From Chara braunii (lineage: Eukaryota; Streptophyta; Charophyceae; Charales; Characeae), in contig BFEA01000836.1 in the NCBI GenBank assembly GCA_003427395.1, forward strand, positions 418,895 through 474,362: DNA of 55,468 nt. The letters are read 5' to 3'. The notes beneath the pieces were generated by a model. It had not been told where the DNA came from, ran no database searches, and saw nothing but the letters and a program-made list of their open reading frames with translations. The position numbers and the translations under genes are program-made. Positions 10,383 to 21,355 of this stretch are shown one piece after another (position 1 is the stretch's first letter; the number at the start of each line of letters is the position of its first letter).

Positions 10383-10990
10383 ACCATTCGCCTTTTTCTC
10401 TCGTCTTTGTGCGTCACAGTTTATAGAACTATAAACGGAATGAAGAATTTTGAAGCTGAGATGAGTTTTTGCGTTCCAATTTATAGGACTATATATACGC
10501 AAATGTCAAGATGTCTGGCTTCGGTACAAGGGCGCACATTTTCGGAGTGCTTCTTTGTTTTCTTTTTGCTCGCATGTTTGTGTGTCACGGTTTATGGAAC
10601 TATAAACGGAATGAAGAATTCCGAAGCTGACATGGTTTTTTGCTTTCCTATTTATAAGACTATAAATACGCAAATGCCAAGATGTCTGGCTTCGGTACAA
10701 GGGCACACATTGTCAGAGTGCTTCTTTGTTTTCTTTTTTTCTCGCATGTTTGTGCGTCACGGCTTATAGAACTATAAACCGAATGGAGAATTCCAAAGCT
10801 GACATGGTTTTTTGCTTTCCAATTTATAGAACTATAAATACGCAAATGTCAAGATGTCTGGCTTCAGTACAAGACCACACATTTTCGGAGTGCTTCTTTG
10901 TTTTCGTTATTTCTAGTGTGTCTTTGCCACTTGCTTTATAGAATTACAAACGGAATTCGGGATGCCTGAACTGCATCTGTTTTCTGCTGC
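10383..10990 (+). repeat. Three-and-a-half copy 171-172-bp tandem repeat
   Basis: Units can be aligned from GCGTCACAG at 10411, GTGTCACGG at 10582 and GCGTCACGG at 10754, with a degenerate fourth start near 10925. Each unit includes two TTTATAG/CTATAAA palindromes and the word AAGATGTCTGGCTTCGGTAC. The open frame 10311-10769 spans two units and is a repeat artefact rather than a gene. Confidence 0.85.
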
Positions 10991-11445
10991 TTAAATGACA
11001 GGACTTCAAAGGTGCATATTTCAAGACGTCCTGCTTTCGTACAACGCAATACATTTTGGAGTGATCTTTATCCTGCCTGGGTTTTCTTAACTTTCCTCTA
11101 AGTTTGTAAGTGGTATCTAGTTATGTGGAATGAATTGTCATATTTGCGCGGTTTCAGCAGAGCAAAGAATTCATTTCTCGACTACAAGCGGCTTTTGGGA
11201 TCACTTGTTGACCTGCTTTTGTATGTGATAAAAATGAGGCTTCGTGAACAAGCTTCCGTCTCACCAATCACGTTCTCCTAACAGGAGCCTTTATTTGGTA
11301 TGTTTTTCATCACTATGTGCGGTATACAACGTGTAAAAGTAGCACCAACGGAGTGAAAATAAGTAGAAAAATTTTGGTTTTCTCCGGTCTATAAAGATTA
11401 TTTGGTTTTCTACGTTTGTTTGGTTTTCACGAATACTCTGTTATA

Positions 11446-12366
11446 TTTACTAAACCTATTAACAATGACCATAACTTGCGTCTTTCCATTCCTACTTTTT
11501 ATCTTGGTGTCCATAAAGTCAATGGACACAGAGTCTCTTGGACCTGCTGGTATTGGCAAACGTTTTAGTAGACCAAGGGGAGGTTGAGCGGTGCTCTTAT
11601 TTCTTTGGCACACTTGACAACCTTGCACATACGCAATGCAATCGGGTTTCATACGAGGCCAGGTATAGGAACGCAAAAGATTCGTATAAGTCTTTTTCCA
11701 CCCAAAATGGCCTTCAGTGTCGTGACACTCCCCCAAGATCAGACTTTTGTTCTTTTCCACATCGGGAATACAAATCCTGTCGTGCACATCTGTCCTTTCA
11801 AACAACAATCCCTGTGTTATACGATAGTTAGGAAACTCTTGTGGCGCTTCTTGTACTCGTTTAATCATTGCGTCATAAACAGAATCTGTGGAATACGCAT
11901 TTCTAATTTTCTCCTCCAGATCGGTGCCCACGTCTAAATATGTTACAATGACACCGAAGAAATCAGATCTTCGACTTAGCGCGTCACCAACAACGCTAGA
12001 CTTACCCTTGACTGGCTTAAGTTTGAAATCATACTGATCAATCTCAGCGGCCCAACTAGTCAACTGAGGTGTTATCCGGGCCTGCGTTTTGAGCCAGCGA
12101 AGTGTCTCATGATCTGAGTACACCTTGAAGTGGCGTCCTAAAAGATAGTGTCACCAGTGATGTAGAACTTCTCGGAGAGCATACAACTCTCTTTCATATG
12201 TAGAAGTGGCGACCTTCTCATTAGGTAGTCGTCGGGACATGAACTCCACATGCCTATATCCATTCCCATCATCTTGTTGGAGTACAGCGCCTATCCCGTA
12301 CTGACTGGCGTCGGTTGTGACAACAAAGGGCAACGAAGGATCAGCAACCTTCAAAACCGGATAGTT
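11446..12366 (-). pseudogene. pol: E1 RNase H and integrase N-terminal part
   Basis: RNase H begins at FVVTTDASQYGIGAVL and includes STYERELYAL and SDHETLRW; a TGA follows HHW where Arg is expected. The integrase zinc domain follows (HDTEGHFG for the histidines, CQVCQR for the cysteines), then the first catalytic aspartate in SVSIDFMDT. The frame then meets the TA-flanked insertion and picks up 20 foreign codons before a stop. Apart from single-base stops, the frame is continuous with RT upstream. RNase H removes the RNA template and integrase inserts the cDNA; neither could be made whole here. Confidence 0.85.
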
Positions 12367-13191
12367 AATCAGACATTTCTTTAGACGTTTAAATGAAGTT
12401 GTGCAGTCTCAGTCCCACTTCCAAATTGTTTCCTTCTTAAGCAATATGCGAAGAGGGGCAACAATTATCGTGAAGTGTTTAACGAACCTCCGATAATATT
12501 TGGTTAGCCCAAGGAACGACCGCAACTCAGTCAAAGTGCGGGGGTCAGGCCAATCCTAAATTGCTGCAATTTTTGTACCCTCCGGTTTAATCCCATCACC
12601 GTCAAGTACATGCCCTAGGTACAATACCTCATGCTTTGCCCATTCACACTTCTTAGGGTTCAACTTCAACTTTGTCCCTCGCAACTTATTTAGCACAAGT
12701 CGAAGGTGTTCACAATGATCACTCAAATTTTTACTAAAAATCAAAATATCATCGAGATAAACGACAACAAATTTGTCAAGCCATTCACGAAAAAGTTTAT
12801 TCATTGTTCTTTGGAAGGTTGCAGGTGCATTAGTAAGACCAAAAGGCAACACCACGAATTCGTAGTGTCCGTACCTTATTCGAAAGGCAGTTTTATATTG
12901 GTCCTCTGACTCTACCTCAATGTGATGGTAGCCAAACTTCAGATCAACCCTGAACTCTATCCAAAAGATCACCAATCCTCGGTAATGGCTCAACATTCTT
13001 TACAGTGATTTCATTAAGTCTTCTATAATCTATACACATGCGTACCCTGCCACCTTTCTTTGGTACGAATAGCACAGGCGCACCATATGGCAAGGAGCTA
13101 GGTCTTATCCACCCCTTTTCCAGCAATTCATCAAGCTGGGTTCGCAGTTCATCCAACTTTTTTGTGACATCCTATAGATAGGCCCCTTAGG
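12367..13191 (-). pseudogene. pol: E1 reverse transcriptase
   Basis: The fingers and palm are recognisable: [35 protein letters not shown], then after a frameshift near 12960, GYHHIEVESEDQYKTAFR, LPFGLTNAPATFQ and the catalytic VVYLDDILIFS with both aspartates. The connection follows (YLGHVLDGDGIKPEG). A TAG after KIAAI and a TGA after WKWD interrupt the frame before RNase H. Both sit where related elements have Gln or Trp. The polymerase copies the RNA genome into DNA inside virus-like particles. Confidence 0.88.
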
Positions 13192-13426
13192 AATTAAACT
13201 TCCTGGTACAATTTCAATGTGATGTTTAATTTGTAGTTCCACCACACCGCTTGGGGCCTCTGCCACATCTGCGAATTCTTTCTAAATTTTTTTAACGTCA
13301 GGGGATTTTGCCTCTTCTTTAGCTTCACTTCTTTTACTGGGCGCACATCTGCAACAAAAACTTGGTCATACAAATTATACTTTCTTACATGGCGGGTGAA
13401 CGAGGGGGCACTCATACAACAATGAG

Positions 13427-13873
13427 CTAAGCAACTTTCCTTTCCTGATTCATGAAATAGGCGGATTTTTTTTTTCCACATTGCGGACTTGGAAGCTTAC
13501 ACTCATGGTCCCTCAACTTTATGTCTGCGTCTGTAGCTTCACCCCAATCCATACCTAAAAGAATGTTAAAAGGGAGATCATCTTCCACCAAGAGAGTCAG
13601 AGAGTGGAGAACGCGTTCCACCTTACCCTCTGCTTCGAGCCAGAAGTATATCTTGAACCCTGCAACATATATATTCATCACGGTTATAGTACTATTAGCT
13701 AACTTACTAATTATGGGTTCATCTAACTGCTTAACCTTTAGCCCGAGATGCAACTTCTTCAACCCTTTCTTACTTATATAGTTGCGGGTTGATCCACTAT
13801 TTACTATTCCTCCAACTCTTATTTTATGTACTTCAAGATTTGCAATTATTAACTGTCCTCTTCGTTTTTTCAT
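13427..13873 (-). pseudogene. pol: E1 retropepsin-like protease with lost catalytic Asp
   Basis: The hallmark motif reads VNSGSTRNYIS where active gypsy proteases have D-S/T-G, so the catalytic aspartate is now asparagine. The second hallmark, FNILLGMDW, is intact. About 150 residues, normal for the family. The link to RT (13160-13427) has a stop and frameshift. Without a working protease the Gag-Pol precursor could not be cleaved. Confidence 0.8.
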
Positions 13874-14076
13874 CTCAGTTCAGGCTTGGCGACGAGCGGC
13901 CAACTCATCACCCATGCCAGCGAGGGATCCACCTAGAGAGGTACACACACTTACTACCTCTAAACAGTTAACTAGGTGAGGACTGTTTTCCTCTTCAGTC
14001 TCTATCAGAGGAACCTTCGGATGGGAGGATGTCTTTCTTTCTACATCCGAAGTTCCCGTACAGGCAACTGAAACCT

Positions 14077-15776
14077 CTACTGGTTGTTCCCTTTTAGTAT
14101 CTTATAGTCTGGACAGTAGGGAACAATGTGGTTGGGGTCACCACATTTGAAGCATTGGTCAGCGTTTTTTCTTTCCTGCCAAACTTTCTCAGTGATTTCC
14201 AGTTTTTTCCAAGGCTCCCCCGCCTTCGGGTAAACCTGGACGGGGTTGATATGGTTTGTCCCACGTACCATACCACGCGCCTCTTCCTCTTCCCCAGGTA
14301 GAATATGAACTACGGTCACCTTGCGAGGGACCATTGCCCCTTCCACCCACGTAGTAGCTACCTTCGCCACCACCCCTCTGGGTACGGGGTCCTCTTCCAC
14401 CGCGTCCGCAGCCTGTTCTTCCTCGGCCACGTCCTCGTCCTTGTCGCCCCCCCCCGCGGGCAGCAACGGCCTCGTAGCTCCCCTCCTGAGCTACCGGACT
14501 GCTGGGTCCTTCCTCAATACCATAGTCTATTTGGTCATAGGAAAGAGTTTTGACACCTCCCTCTTCAAAGGTCAGAAGGAGGTTGTCTTTCCCAGGTATG
14601 TTCCCTGAGATTATGCGGTTCTGCCACTTCTTTCCCACTTGCAGATCTTCCCAGGTATGTTCCCTGAGATTATGCGGTTCTGCCGCAATTCAATGAAGGA
14701 CGCTCTCCTCTTTCTTGCCAGTGTAAGTCCATGACACTTTAACCTTTATTTTTCTTACGTCAGTGTCTTTATCGTCGCGCAGCACCCTCTTTCCTTTTCT
14801 GTCTCCATCTCCTCCATCTCCGTCTCCATCACCACCTCCTCCTCCTCCTGCGCCGCTACCTCGGATGATCTTATCAATTACGGCGGGAGTAAATGTTTGT
14901 GTGATGTGATTGTCTAGTTTCTGAATATACGATTGTATATGCAGATCCACATATTTGGCGGACTTCTGCAGAAAGGTATTCTAGACTCCTTCAAACTCGT
15001 ATTGGTGCGTTTCTACTTTTTGCAAAGTTCGGTTCATTGCTGCTACCTCTTGTTTGGTATGTAGGACCGTTTCTGTCAGAAGGGCAAGTTTTTCTTCGGT
15101 TGCCGCCTGTTTATCTTTTTGTGCTTGCAACTTCATTTTCAACCTTGCACCCTCTGATTGCAACATTTTCCTCTCATCAAGTTCTTGACGCTTTGCTGCT
15201 AAAATTTTACTATGCAGTTCTGCGAGTTTTTCCTCAAGCATAAGGTCCCTTTCTTTCTGGTCTGTAATAGTTGCTAGTCTTGCGATGAACACGTCCCTCT
15301 CTTCCTTTGTTTCCTCAAGCCTATCGCTGGAATATGCATATTGATCGTACCAGTCCAGCGGTTTGACATCAAGTTCACCACCTCGTCTGGCTTGCCTCAC
15401 CTCTTTCTGCCCGCCGCCTGATGAGTCTGTCCTCCGTAGGTTCATTTTCTTCTTCAATTGTCTGCAGTTCTTCTTTCAATTCTTTCTTTAACTTTTCTTT
15501 CATCTCATTCTTCATTCTATCTTCCTCCATTTGTAGTTTCTTCTTTATTTCTTCCTCTTTCTGTCTTTTCCTTTCTTCTTTTTCTTTTTTCTTCTCTGCC
15601 TGACGGCGATCCACTTCAGCCTGCTCTGCAGGTGCAGGCCCTGGCTTTACACTTCCTGATCTCAGCATCATACGGGAGGTGCATACTCTCCCGAAGCCCA
15701 GGGGAAAGAAAACTCTGAACAAGGGACCCATCAGAACAGAGAGGGCCAACAACCCTTGCATGGGGTAGTCGTCCAT
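14077..15776 (-). pseudogene. gag: E1 gag, capsid core deleted
   Basis: The N-terminal part (about 15776-14981, two frames) is a long charged coiled coil rich in Lys and Glu. Start choice is uncertain: ATG codons at 15776 and 15671 (MMLRSG) are both possible. A Gly/Asp-rich linker follows to 14690. Next comes an RGG-rich segment (GGGRQGRGRGRGRTG) and one zinc knuckle, CFKCGDPNHIVPYC, spacing CX2CX4HX4C, which binds RNA. The ~200-residue capsid core present in E2 is missing between about 14690 and 14640, where a 59-bp tandem duplication sits. Frameshifts separate the pieces. Confidence 0.8.
14590..14684 (+). repeat. 59-bp tandem duplication at gag deletion
   Basis: CCCAGGTATGTTCCCTGAGA and the following TTATGCGGTTCTGCC occur at 14591 and again at 14650. 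The duplication marks the place where the capsid-coding part of E1 gag is missing, so it may be the scar of the deletion or a local misassembly. Confidence 0.8.
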
Positions 15777-16589
15777 GATGGGGTACAACAAAGGTACCCC
15801 TCCGCTGTCCCACCAGGTAAGAACTTCTCTCCTATCCTACTTGTCTGTCTTGTTTTTCTTAGTTGCTGTCTGTGTTCAATTTCATATATCAAACTGATTA
15901 GAACGGATACTTCACTTGATCTTAGTCAAAAGTCCACCTGGTTTGTTCTAACTGTCGTCTGGTTGTGAATGGTTTTCTTTTTCTTTTATCTTCTTTACTA
16001 ACCCTGTTTGTCTGTCCTCATGCTCAGGGAGAAACTGTAGTGTTTACTATGTCAGATCCTGGGACAATGCTTCGTTCACAACTTATCTCAGGCCAGTGTG
16101 ATTATGCCTTATACCTTGATTGCAAACTGACGTGGCTATCTGTCACAATCCCCCCAGCGTACTCCTATCTTTAACTACAGCGCAGATGTCAGACAAGGGT
16201 TCTGATCACCCTTAACTTATGACGTGATCAGACTCTTCGATCCTTATCCAGCAGGCTATACCCCAGGTGACTTGACCTGACAGCAGCAGCAGTGACCACC
16301 AGAGAGAAGAGGTAGAGGTATCACACACACGCATGCAACCAGGTAAGGGGATAAGGAATTCTTGTCTCCTTTGCAGCTGCTGTTGATGAAGACTCCTCGT
16401 CGCTCCACACTCCAAAGCTCCACGCGAGGTAAGTGTTTCTCATTAGCCCCTTTCTCTTCGGCCTAACTCTCTCCGCTGTCCCAATCCACCTCTCTCTTTA
16501 CACCACCACCATAGCCAGCATCTTCAAGCCACCATGTCTCCCTCGCCGGCCTTACTCATGCCAGCGAATCAGTGAGTGCAATGAGTCAC
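15777..16589 (-). other. E1 leader between PBS and gag
   Basis: In element orientation this is the untranslated leader. It has no long frame on the coding strand. Several GTAAG and CAG-like splice-site words occur on the plus strand, which is the non-coding strand of the element, so I give them no weight. Confidence 0.6.
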
Positions 16590-16601
16590 GCTCCGATACC
16601 A
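16590..16601 (-). promoter_or_regulatory. E1 primer binding site (initiator Met tRNA)
   Basis: On the minus strand TGGTATCGGAGC lies three bases after the 5' LTR end. The sequence complementary to plant initiator-Met tRNA is TGGTATCAGAGC, one base different. It primes minus-strand cDNA synthesis. The same variant is used by E3 and E4, and with one further change by E2. Confidence 0.88.
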
Positions 16602-16634
16602 ATTCGCAAGGAACCTGACTGTTCACTCTTGCAC

Positions 16635-16672
16635 CTGTCTCTTATACACATCTAGATGTGTATAAGAGACAG
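16635..16672. other. Nextera mate-pair junction adapter (artefact)
   Basis: CTGTCTCTTATACACATCT is the 19-bp Tn5 mosaic end; here it is followed at once by its own reverse complement, which is exactly the circularisation junction of Nextera mate-pair libraries. It is not biological sequence. Confidence 0.97.
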
Positions 16673-16804
16673 AGGAACCTGACTGTTCACTCTTGCTGGA
16701 GTATTCAATTTGCATGCACATCCGTCATCACACAGATAGGATAGCATCACACAAAGTCAAAGTTGAGATGAGAAAGGGACCAGATAGCGCAGCTCATATT
16801 ATAG

Positions 16805-16842
16805 CTGTCTCTTATACACATCTAGATGTGTATAAGAGACAG
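16805..16842. other. Second Nextera mate-pair junction adapter (artefact)
   Basis: Identical 38-bp junction, placed where the other E1 LTR has about 75 bp of different sequence. The translation through it gives the well-known spurious peptide SYTHLDVYKRQ. Confidence 0.97.
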
Positions 16843-17792
16843 GTCATCATCACAGAACCTGGCTCAGCCAGCATCACTCTTTTGCTCACAGGTACTTAAT
16901 AACCATATCCCACTTGGCAACCTGTCTTCTCTCTCTTTCGTATCTTCTCTCCCAAGATCCCTGTCGTGGTTACTTTCTCTCACTATGCATGCACACTCCC
17001 TGCCTACGAGAATCTACTCTGAATGCCTCTCACTGAAAACCTACGATTAACCCCTTCTACTGCTTCTACTAACTCAGGCTGGCGCAGCTATGGCTTCCCT
17101 GCAGCCAGCGCCCAGCTCATCTCCCTTCTGGCGCAGCTTCTCTTACCAGCGCCCCTCCCTGCACTCTAGCGCACAAGTGCCTCAACACTTCCACGCAGCA
17201 ATGCCAATGGGAATCTGTCCTTGCGGGGATGCTGCCTCATTCTTTATAGTGCTGGCCTCCCCTTGCAAGGTCTGAACTCAGCCTGTCTTGGGTTCCGTCC
17301 CAGTCCCAGCCTCTGTGGAGTGTGTCCCAGTACCTTTTCCTTCAAGGTCTGCTGCTGCTGCGGCCTTCCGGCCTGAATTTTGGACTTAAGAGCCTGTATC
17401 TAGACTCTCCTTCTGGTTTAATTTGTGACTGGGATTTTATCCTTTTGACTTCCTTTGGACAGACACACCTACTGCTCAAACAGACACACATTCTGCACGA
17501 ACAGACACACGTACTGCACGAACAGACACACATACTGCACGTACAGTCACATCTCGTGCATGAACAGACATGACTTGCACATCCCCTGAATGAACAGATG
17601 TGACTCCCACATGCAACTGTTTGCCCAGGGGCACAACTGTGACCTTTGACATTGACTTTTACTTAGTTAGGATGTGACTTTTGACCCAGAGAACATGTCC
17701 TTTGATCTGCTTTCACGAGTTGGGGCTCTGGGCGAGTGACCCCTCTATGCTGCATTCGTCAAACAAGGGCTAAATCGGGTAAAGGCCCTTTT

Positions 17793-17797
17793 AATCA
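17793..17797. other. E1 target-site duplication, right copy
   Basis: AATCA, the same as 6868-6872. If the LTR is taken to begin with T (TAAAAGGG in element orientation) the duplication would be the 4-bp ATCA instead. Confidence 0.7.
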
Positions 17798-18218
17798 ACA
17801 ATAGGTCCACTCCATTTTATTTTTTTTATTTTTATTTTTTATTTTTTTTGGTTTGTTTGTTTGTTAGTTAAGCGCGGGGTTTTGTCAAGTTGGGATCCTA
17901 CACAGACGACAGTCACCCACTGTAATTGGCCATTAAGTGAGGAGTAGCAAATGATGGAAGCCAATCCAGCGTTATATACAAAAATACGGTAATTAATAAT
18001 TTAAAAAATGCAGCTCTCCACACTTATGTCTTTTCCTCCTATGGTTAGGGCGAGAGGCAAGGATTACGTACTCATCTCCCACCAAATCTTTCTATTACTC
18101 TGAATCCACTTTTTTTTTTTTTTTTTTTTCGTTTCTGTTCTATTAAATATCATGACTGGTAGAAAGTCTCTTTTCCATCTTTCTTCCCTTTCTTTTTTTT
18201 TATTTTCTTAATCCTCAA
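17798..18218. other. Spacer, no gene
   Basis: T-rich DNA with homopolymers and TTTG repeats. No coding frame or known repeat recognised. Confidence 0.4.
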
Positions 18219-18315
18219 GGACCTCTTCCATTTCTCTACTTATGAGTGTCATGCTTGCGCAGGGGTCATTCAAGTCTTCTTTGTATCGTTCCAATTTTCA
18301 CGGATGCCCCAAAGG
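18219..18315 (-). pseudogene. Near full-length U6 retropseudogene with A-rich tail
   Basis: On the minus strand it runs from the TCCTTTGGGGCATCCG block through TTGGAACGATACAAAGAAGA, CCCCTGCGCAAGCATGACAC and GAGAAATGGAAGAGGTCC, so it covers almost the whole of U6. Changes include ACAGAGA to ACAAAGA. An A-rich stretch (AGAAAATAAAAAAAAAGAAA) follows about 12 bp beyond the 3' end. The A tail suggests LINE-type retroposition of a U6 transcript. No upstream promoter elements are evident. Confidence 0.82.
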
Positions 18316-18445
18316 ATTTAATCCTCTTCCCCTTCTCTCCCTCCTTTGTCGTCCTTCTTTTTAAAAAAAAGGGGCGACGACCATGAAATATCATCTCATC
18401 TTGCAGAAATGACCTCCCTTGGTAATTCAAAAATTTATTTACCTA

Positions 18446-18524
18446 CTTCCATCTGGATTCGAACGCAGGTCTGTATTTCAACAATACACGAGGTGAACCA
18501 ACAGGTCAACTGAGTTAGGCCCGC
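18446..18524 (-). other. Degenerate tRNA-like sequence (SINE head or tRNA relic)
   Basis: The minus strand reads GCGGGCCTAACTCAGTTG (acceptor start and box A-like D arm), a perfect 5-bp stem TGTAT/ATACA enclosing TGTTGAA as a possible anticodon arm, and CGTTCGAATCC as box B. The acceptor and T stems do not pair well and the D region is too long. I read it as a decayed tRNA or tRNA-derived SINE, not a gene. Confidence 0.4.
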
Positions 18525-18690
18525 TGGTTCCTTGTTTCACTATAATTGCCTTTTCCAACCCTTCATCACTTCTTATTCCGGTCCTATGTGTACAGTCGGA
18601 AAATCACCATTCATTGCATTCAACCAATGTTTCTACGTATAAATCCGGGAGAAACATTTCTCCTCTGCCCCCTTGACGTGGCAAACTATC

Positions 18691-18716
18691 TTTCCCTCCC
18701 TCCCTCCCTCCCTCTC
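18691..18716 (+). repeat. (TCCC)n microsatellite
   Basis: Short CCCT-rich repeat directly abutting the left end of E3; it may have been the insertion target. Confidence 0.85.
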
Positions 18717-20190
<1,474 letters not shown>

Positions 20191-20194
20191 GTTT

Positions 20195-20206
20195 TGGTAT
20201 CGGAGC
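20195..20206 (+). promoter_or_regulatory. E3 primer binding site (initiator Met tRNA)
   Basis: TGGTATCGGAGC, four bases after the LTR end; one mismatch to the usual iMet complement. Confidence 0.9.
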
Positions 20207-20270
20207 TGCGCTTGTCAATCAGGACAGTCTGATCTGACACAAGCGCGGGGATAACCCAGGACCGATTGGG

Positions 20271-20304
<34 letters not shown>

Positions 20305-20306
<2 letters not shown>

Positions 20307-20308
20307 AA
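20305..20308. other. E2 target-site duplication, left copy
   Basis: TTAA, ending a GATT-repeat tract of the E3 leader; the other copy is 29048-29051. TTAAT is possible if the LTR is taken to start one base later. The empty site survives in E4 at 37233-37236. Confidence 0.8.
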
Positions 20309-21340
20309 TGCGAGAATCAGGGTCCTCGGTAGGCCTATGGGGCCCTGTCTGCAGCCTTACCCGCCCTAAGTGAAGGCGGAGGTGCCCGCCCTAAGTGAAG
20401 GCGGGCCTGGCTCTTTGCAAAAGGACTTCGACTGTCAATTTCAAATTTGAGGTTCAGGCAGTTGCGACGCGCCAGTTGGTTGAAAGAAACACAGGCTGAG
20501 CAACAAGGACATTTCCACGGCCTACCGGGCCTTTCCAAAGGATGCAGGCCCTGGCCGTGATTCGTAGCCTCATACAGAGACAGTTGGGCACCCAACCGAA
20601 CGAGGCCCAGCAGCNCAGTAGCTGCTGCATCCAGGCAGCCTCCTGGGGCCGTCCGGAAGCTTCTGGGCCCAGGCCAAGGCAGCCAGGCTGCGTGAGCAGG
20701 CCAACTCTTTGCATAAAGGAAAGAGTTCGGCACTAGCTGCCTCATTCAAGCACTCGCGTGCTGGGCGGCAGCGCTGCTCGAGCTTATGCTCGTAGGCTGC
20801 TGCTAGCGCTGGGAGGCGAGGTGCAGCACGTGCGGTCGTGCAGAGGAGGAGGGCGCTGCTAAGGGCAGCGTTATAGCCCAGCCACCATAGCTGGTGGGCT
20901 TGGACTACAGTGAAGCGCAGGGGTGGTCTTCGGGTGACAGAGAGGACAGGTGTGGGTGAAGTCAGGGGATAGGTGAAGGATGATGATGATGATGATGATG
21001 TGAGGGCACGTACCTTGTATTGGCAATGGTCTGCATAGGCGGCATCTTCAAGTACTTCGGGCTGCTGCTGATGTCAACAGTTGCATTGTCTTTTTGTAGT
21101 CTGTAGTAGCTGTGTAGGAGTAGGCTGGGCGCTGAGCGCCAAGTGTGAGTGTAAGGGAACTAGACTCTTTTGCTGAGAGGAGAGAGTGTGCTCTCCACGG
21201 ACATTGGTTTTCAGTGCTACGAAACTCCATTGGTGTATTATTGGTGCAATGCTGCTCTTTGGACACGGTGTGACTATTTGGCTTGCAATGTGATGGTGTA
21301 ATCTGGGATTGTCATCTCGCTGTTGCTTATTTTCCTTGCA
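20309..21340 (+). repeat. E2 5' LTR
   Basis: 1032 bp with TG...CA ends. It carries a tandem duplication of GCCCGCCCTAAGTGAAGGCG-type sequence (20356-20405) that is single in the 3' LTR, and a GAT microsatellite (about 20979-21000) shared by both. Its CTTGCA end resembles the E1 LTR end, suggesting related families. Confidence 0.92.
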
Positions 21341-21343
21341 ATT

Positions 21344-21355
21344 TGGTATCGGAGT
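21344..21355 (+). promoter_or_regulatory. E2 primer binding site
   Basis: TGGTATCGGAGT three bases after the LTR; two mismatches to the iMet complement, the last base being T instead of C. Confidence 0.85.

Larger units (their letters stand above)
9092..11443. mobile_element. TA-flanked 2.35-kb non-autonomous DNA element
   Basis: It interrupts the E1 integrase between the codons for SKY and VVFVALSAE. Removing 9092-11443 plus one TA restores an uninterrupted frame at the join, so the target duplication is TA (9090-9091 and 11444-11445). The ends are inverted repeats of about 29 bp with three mismatches, containing ATTCGTGAAAACC. A TA duplication fits the Tc1/mariner superfamily, but the terminus (TAACA) is unfamiliar. 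No transposase is present. The interior is AT-rich with tandem repeats and many copies of a short palindrome. An extra copy of the terminal repeat lies inside at about 10191-10215. Confidence 0.75.
6873..17792 (-). mobile_element. E1: complete, decayed Ty3/gypsy chromovirus
   Basis: About 10.9 kb between AATCA duplications, with two LTRs of about 1.2 kb (6873-8037 and 16605-17792). In element orientation (minus strand) the order is 5' LTR, PBS for initiator-Met tRNA, leader, gag with CCHC knuckle, protease, reverse transcriptase, RNase H, integrase, chromodomain-like tail, 3' LTR. That domain order defines Ty3/gypsy. The coding region is broken by a gag deletion, frameshifts, premature stops and a 2.35-kb insertion in integrase. 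Catalytic changes in protease (Asp to Asn) and integrase (Glu to Gly) confirm it is dead. The 5' LTR is damaged by sequencing adapters. Confidence 0.93.
16605..17792 (-). repeat. E1 5' LTR, damaged by adapters
   Basis: It matches 6873-8037. Between 16635 and 16842 it contains two complete 38-bp mate-pair junction adapters, a duplicated GGAACCTGACTGTTCACTCT word on both sides of the first adapter, and about 75 bp lost at the second. Those differences are laboratory artefacts and should not be used to date the insertion. Confidence 0.85.

Noticed and set aside
10311-10769. 152-codon frame in the TA-flanked insertion, possible transposase remnant
   Set aside because: It spans two tandem repeat units and repeats its own sequence; no transposase motif.
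16693-17050. Short frames containing SYTHLDVYKRQ and MCIRDR
   Set aside because: These peptides are the known translations of the Nextera mosaic-end adapter.
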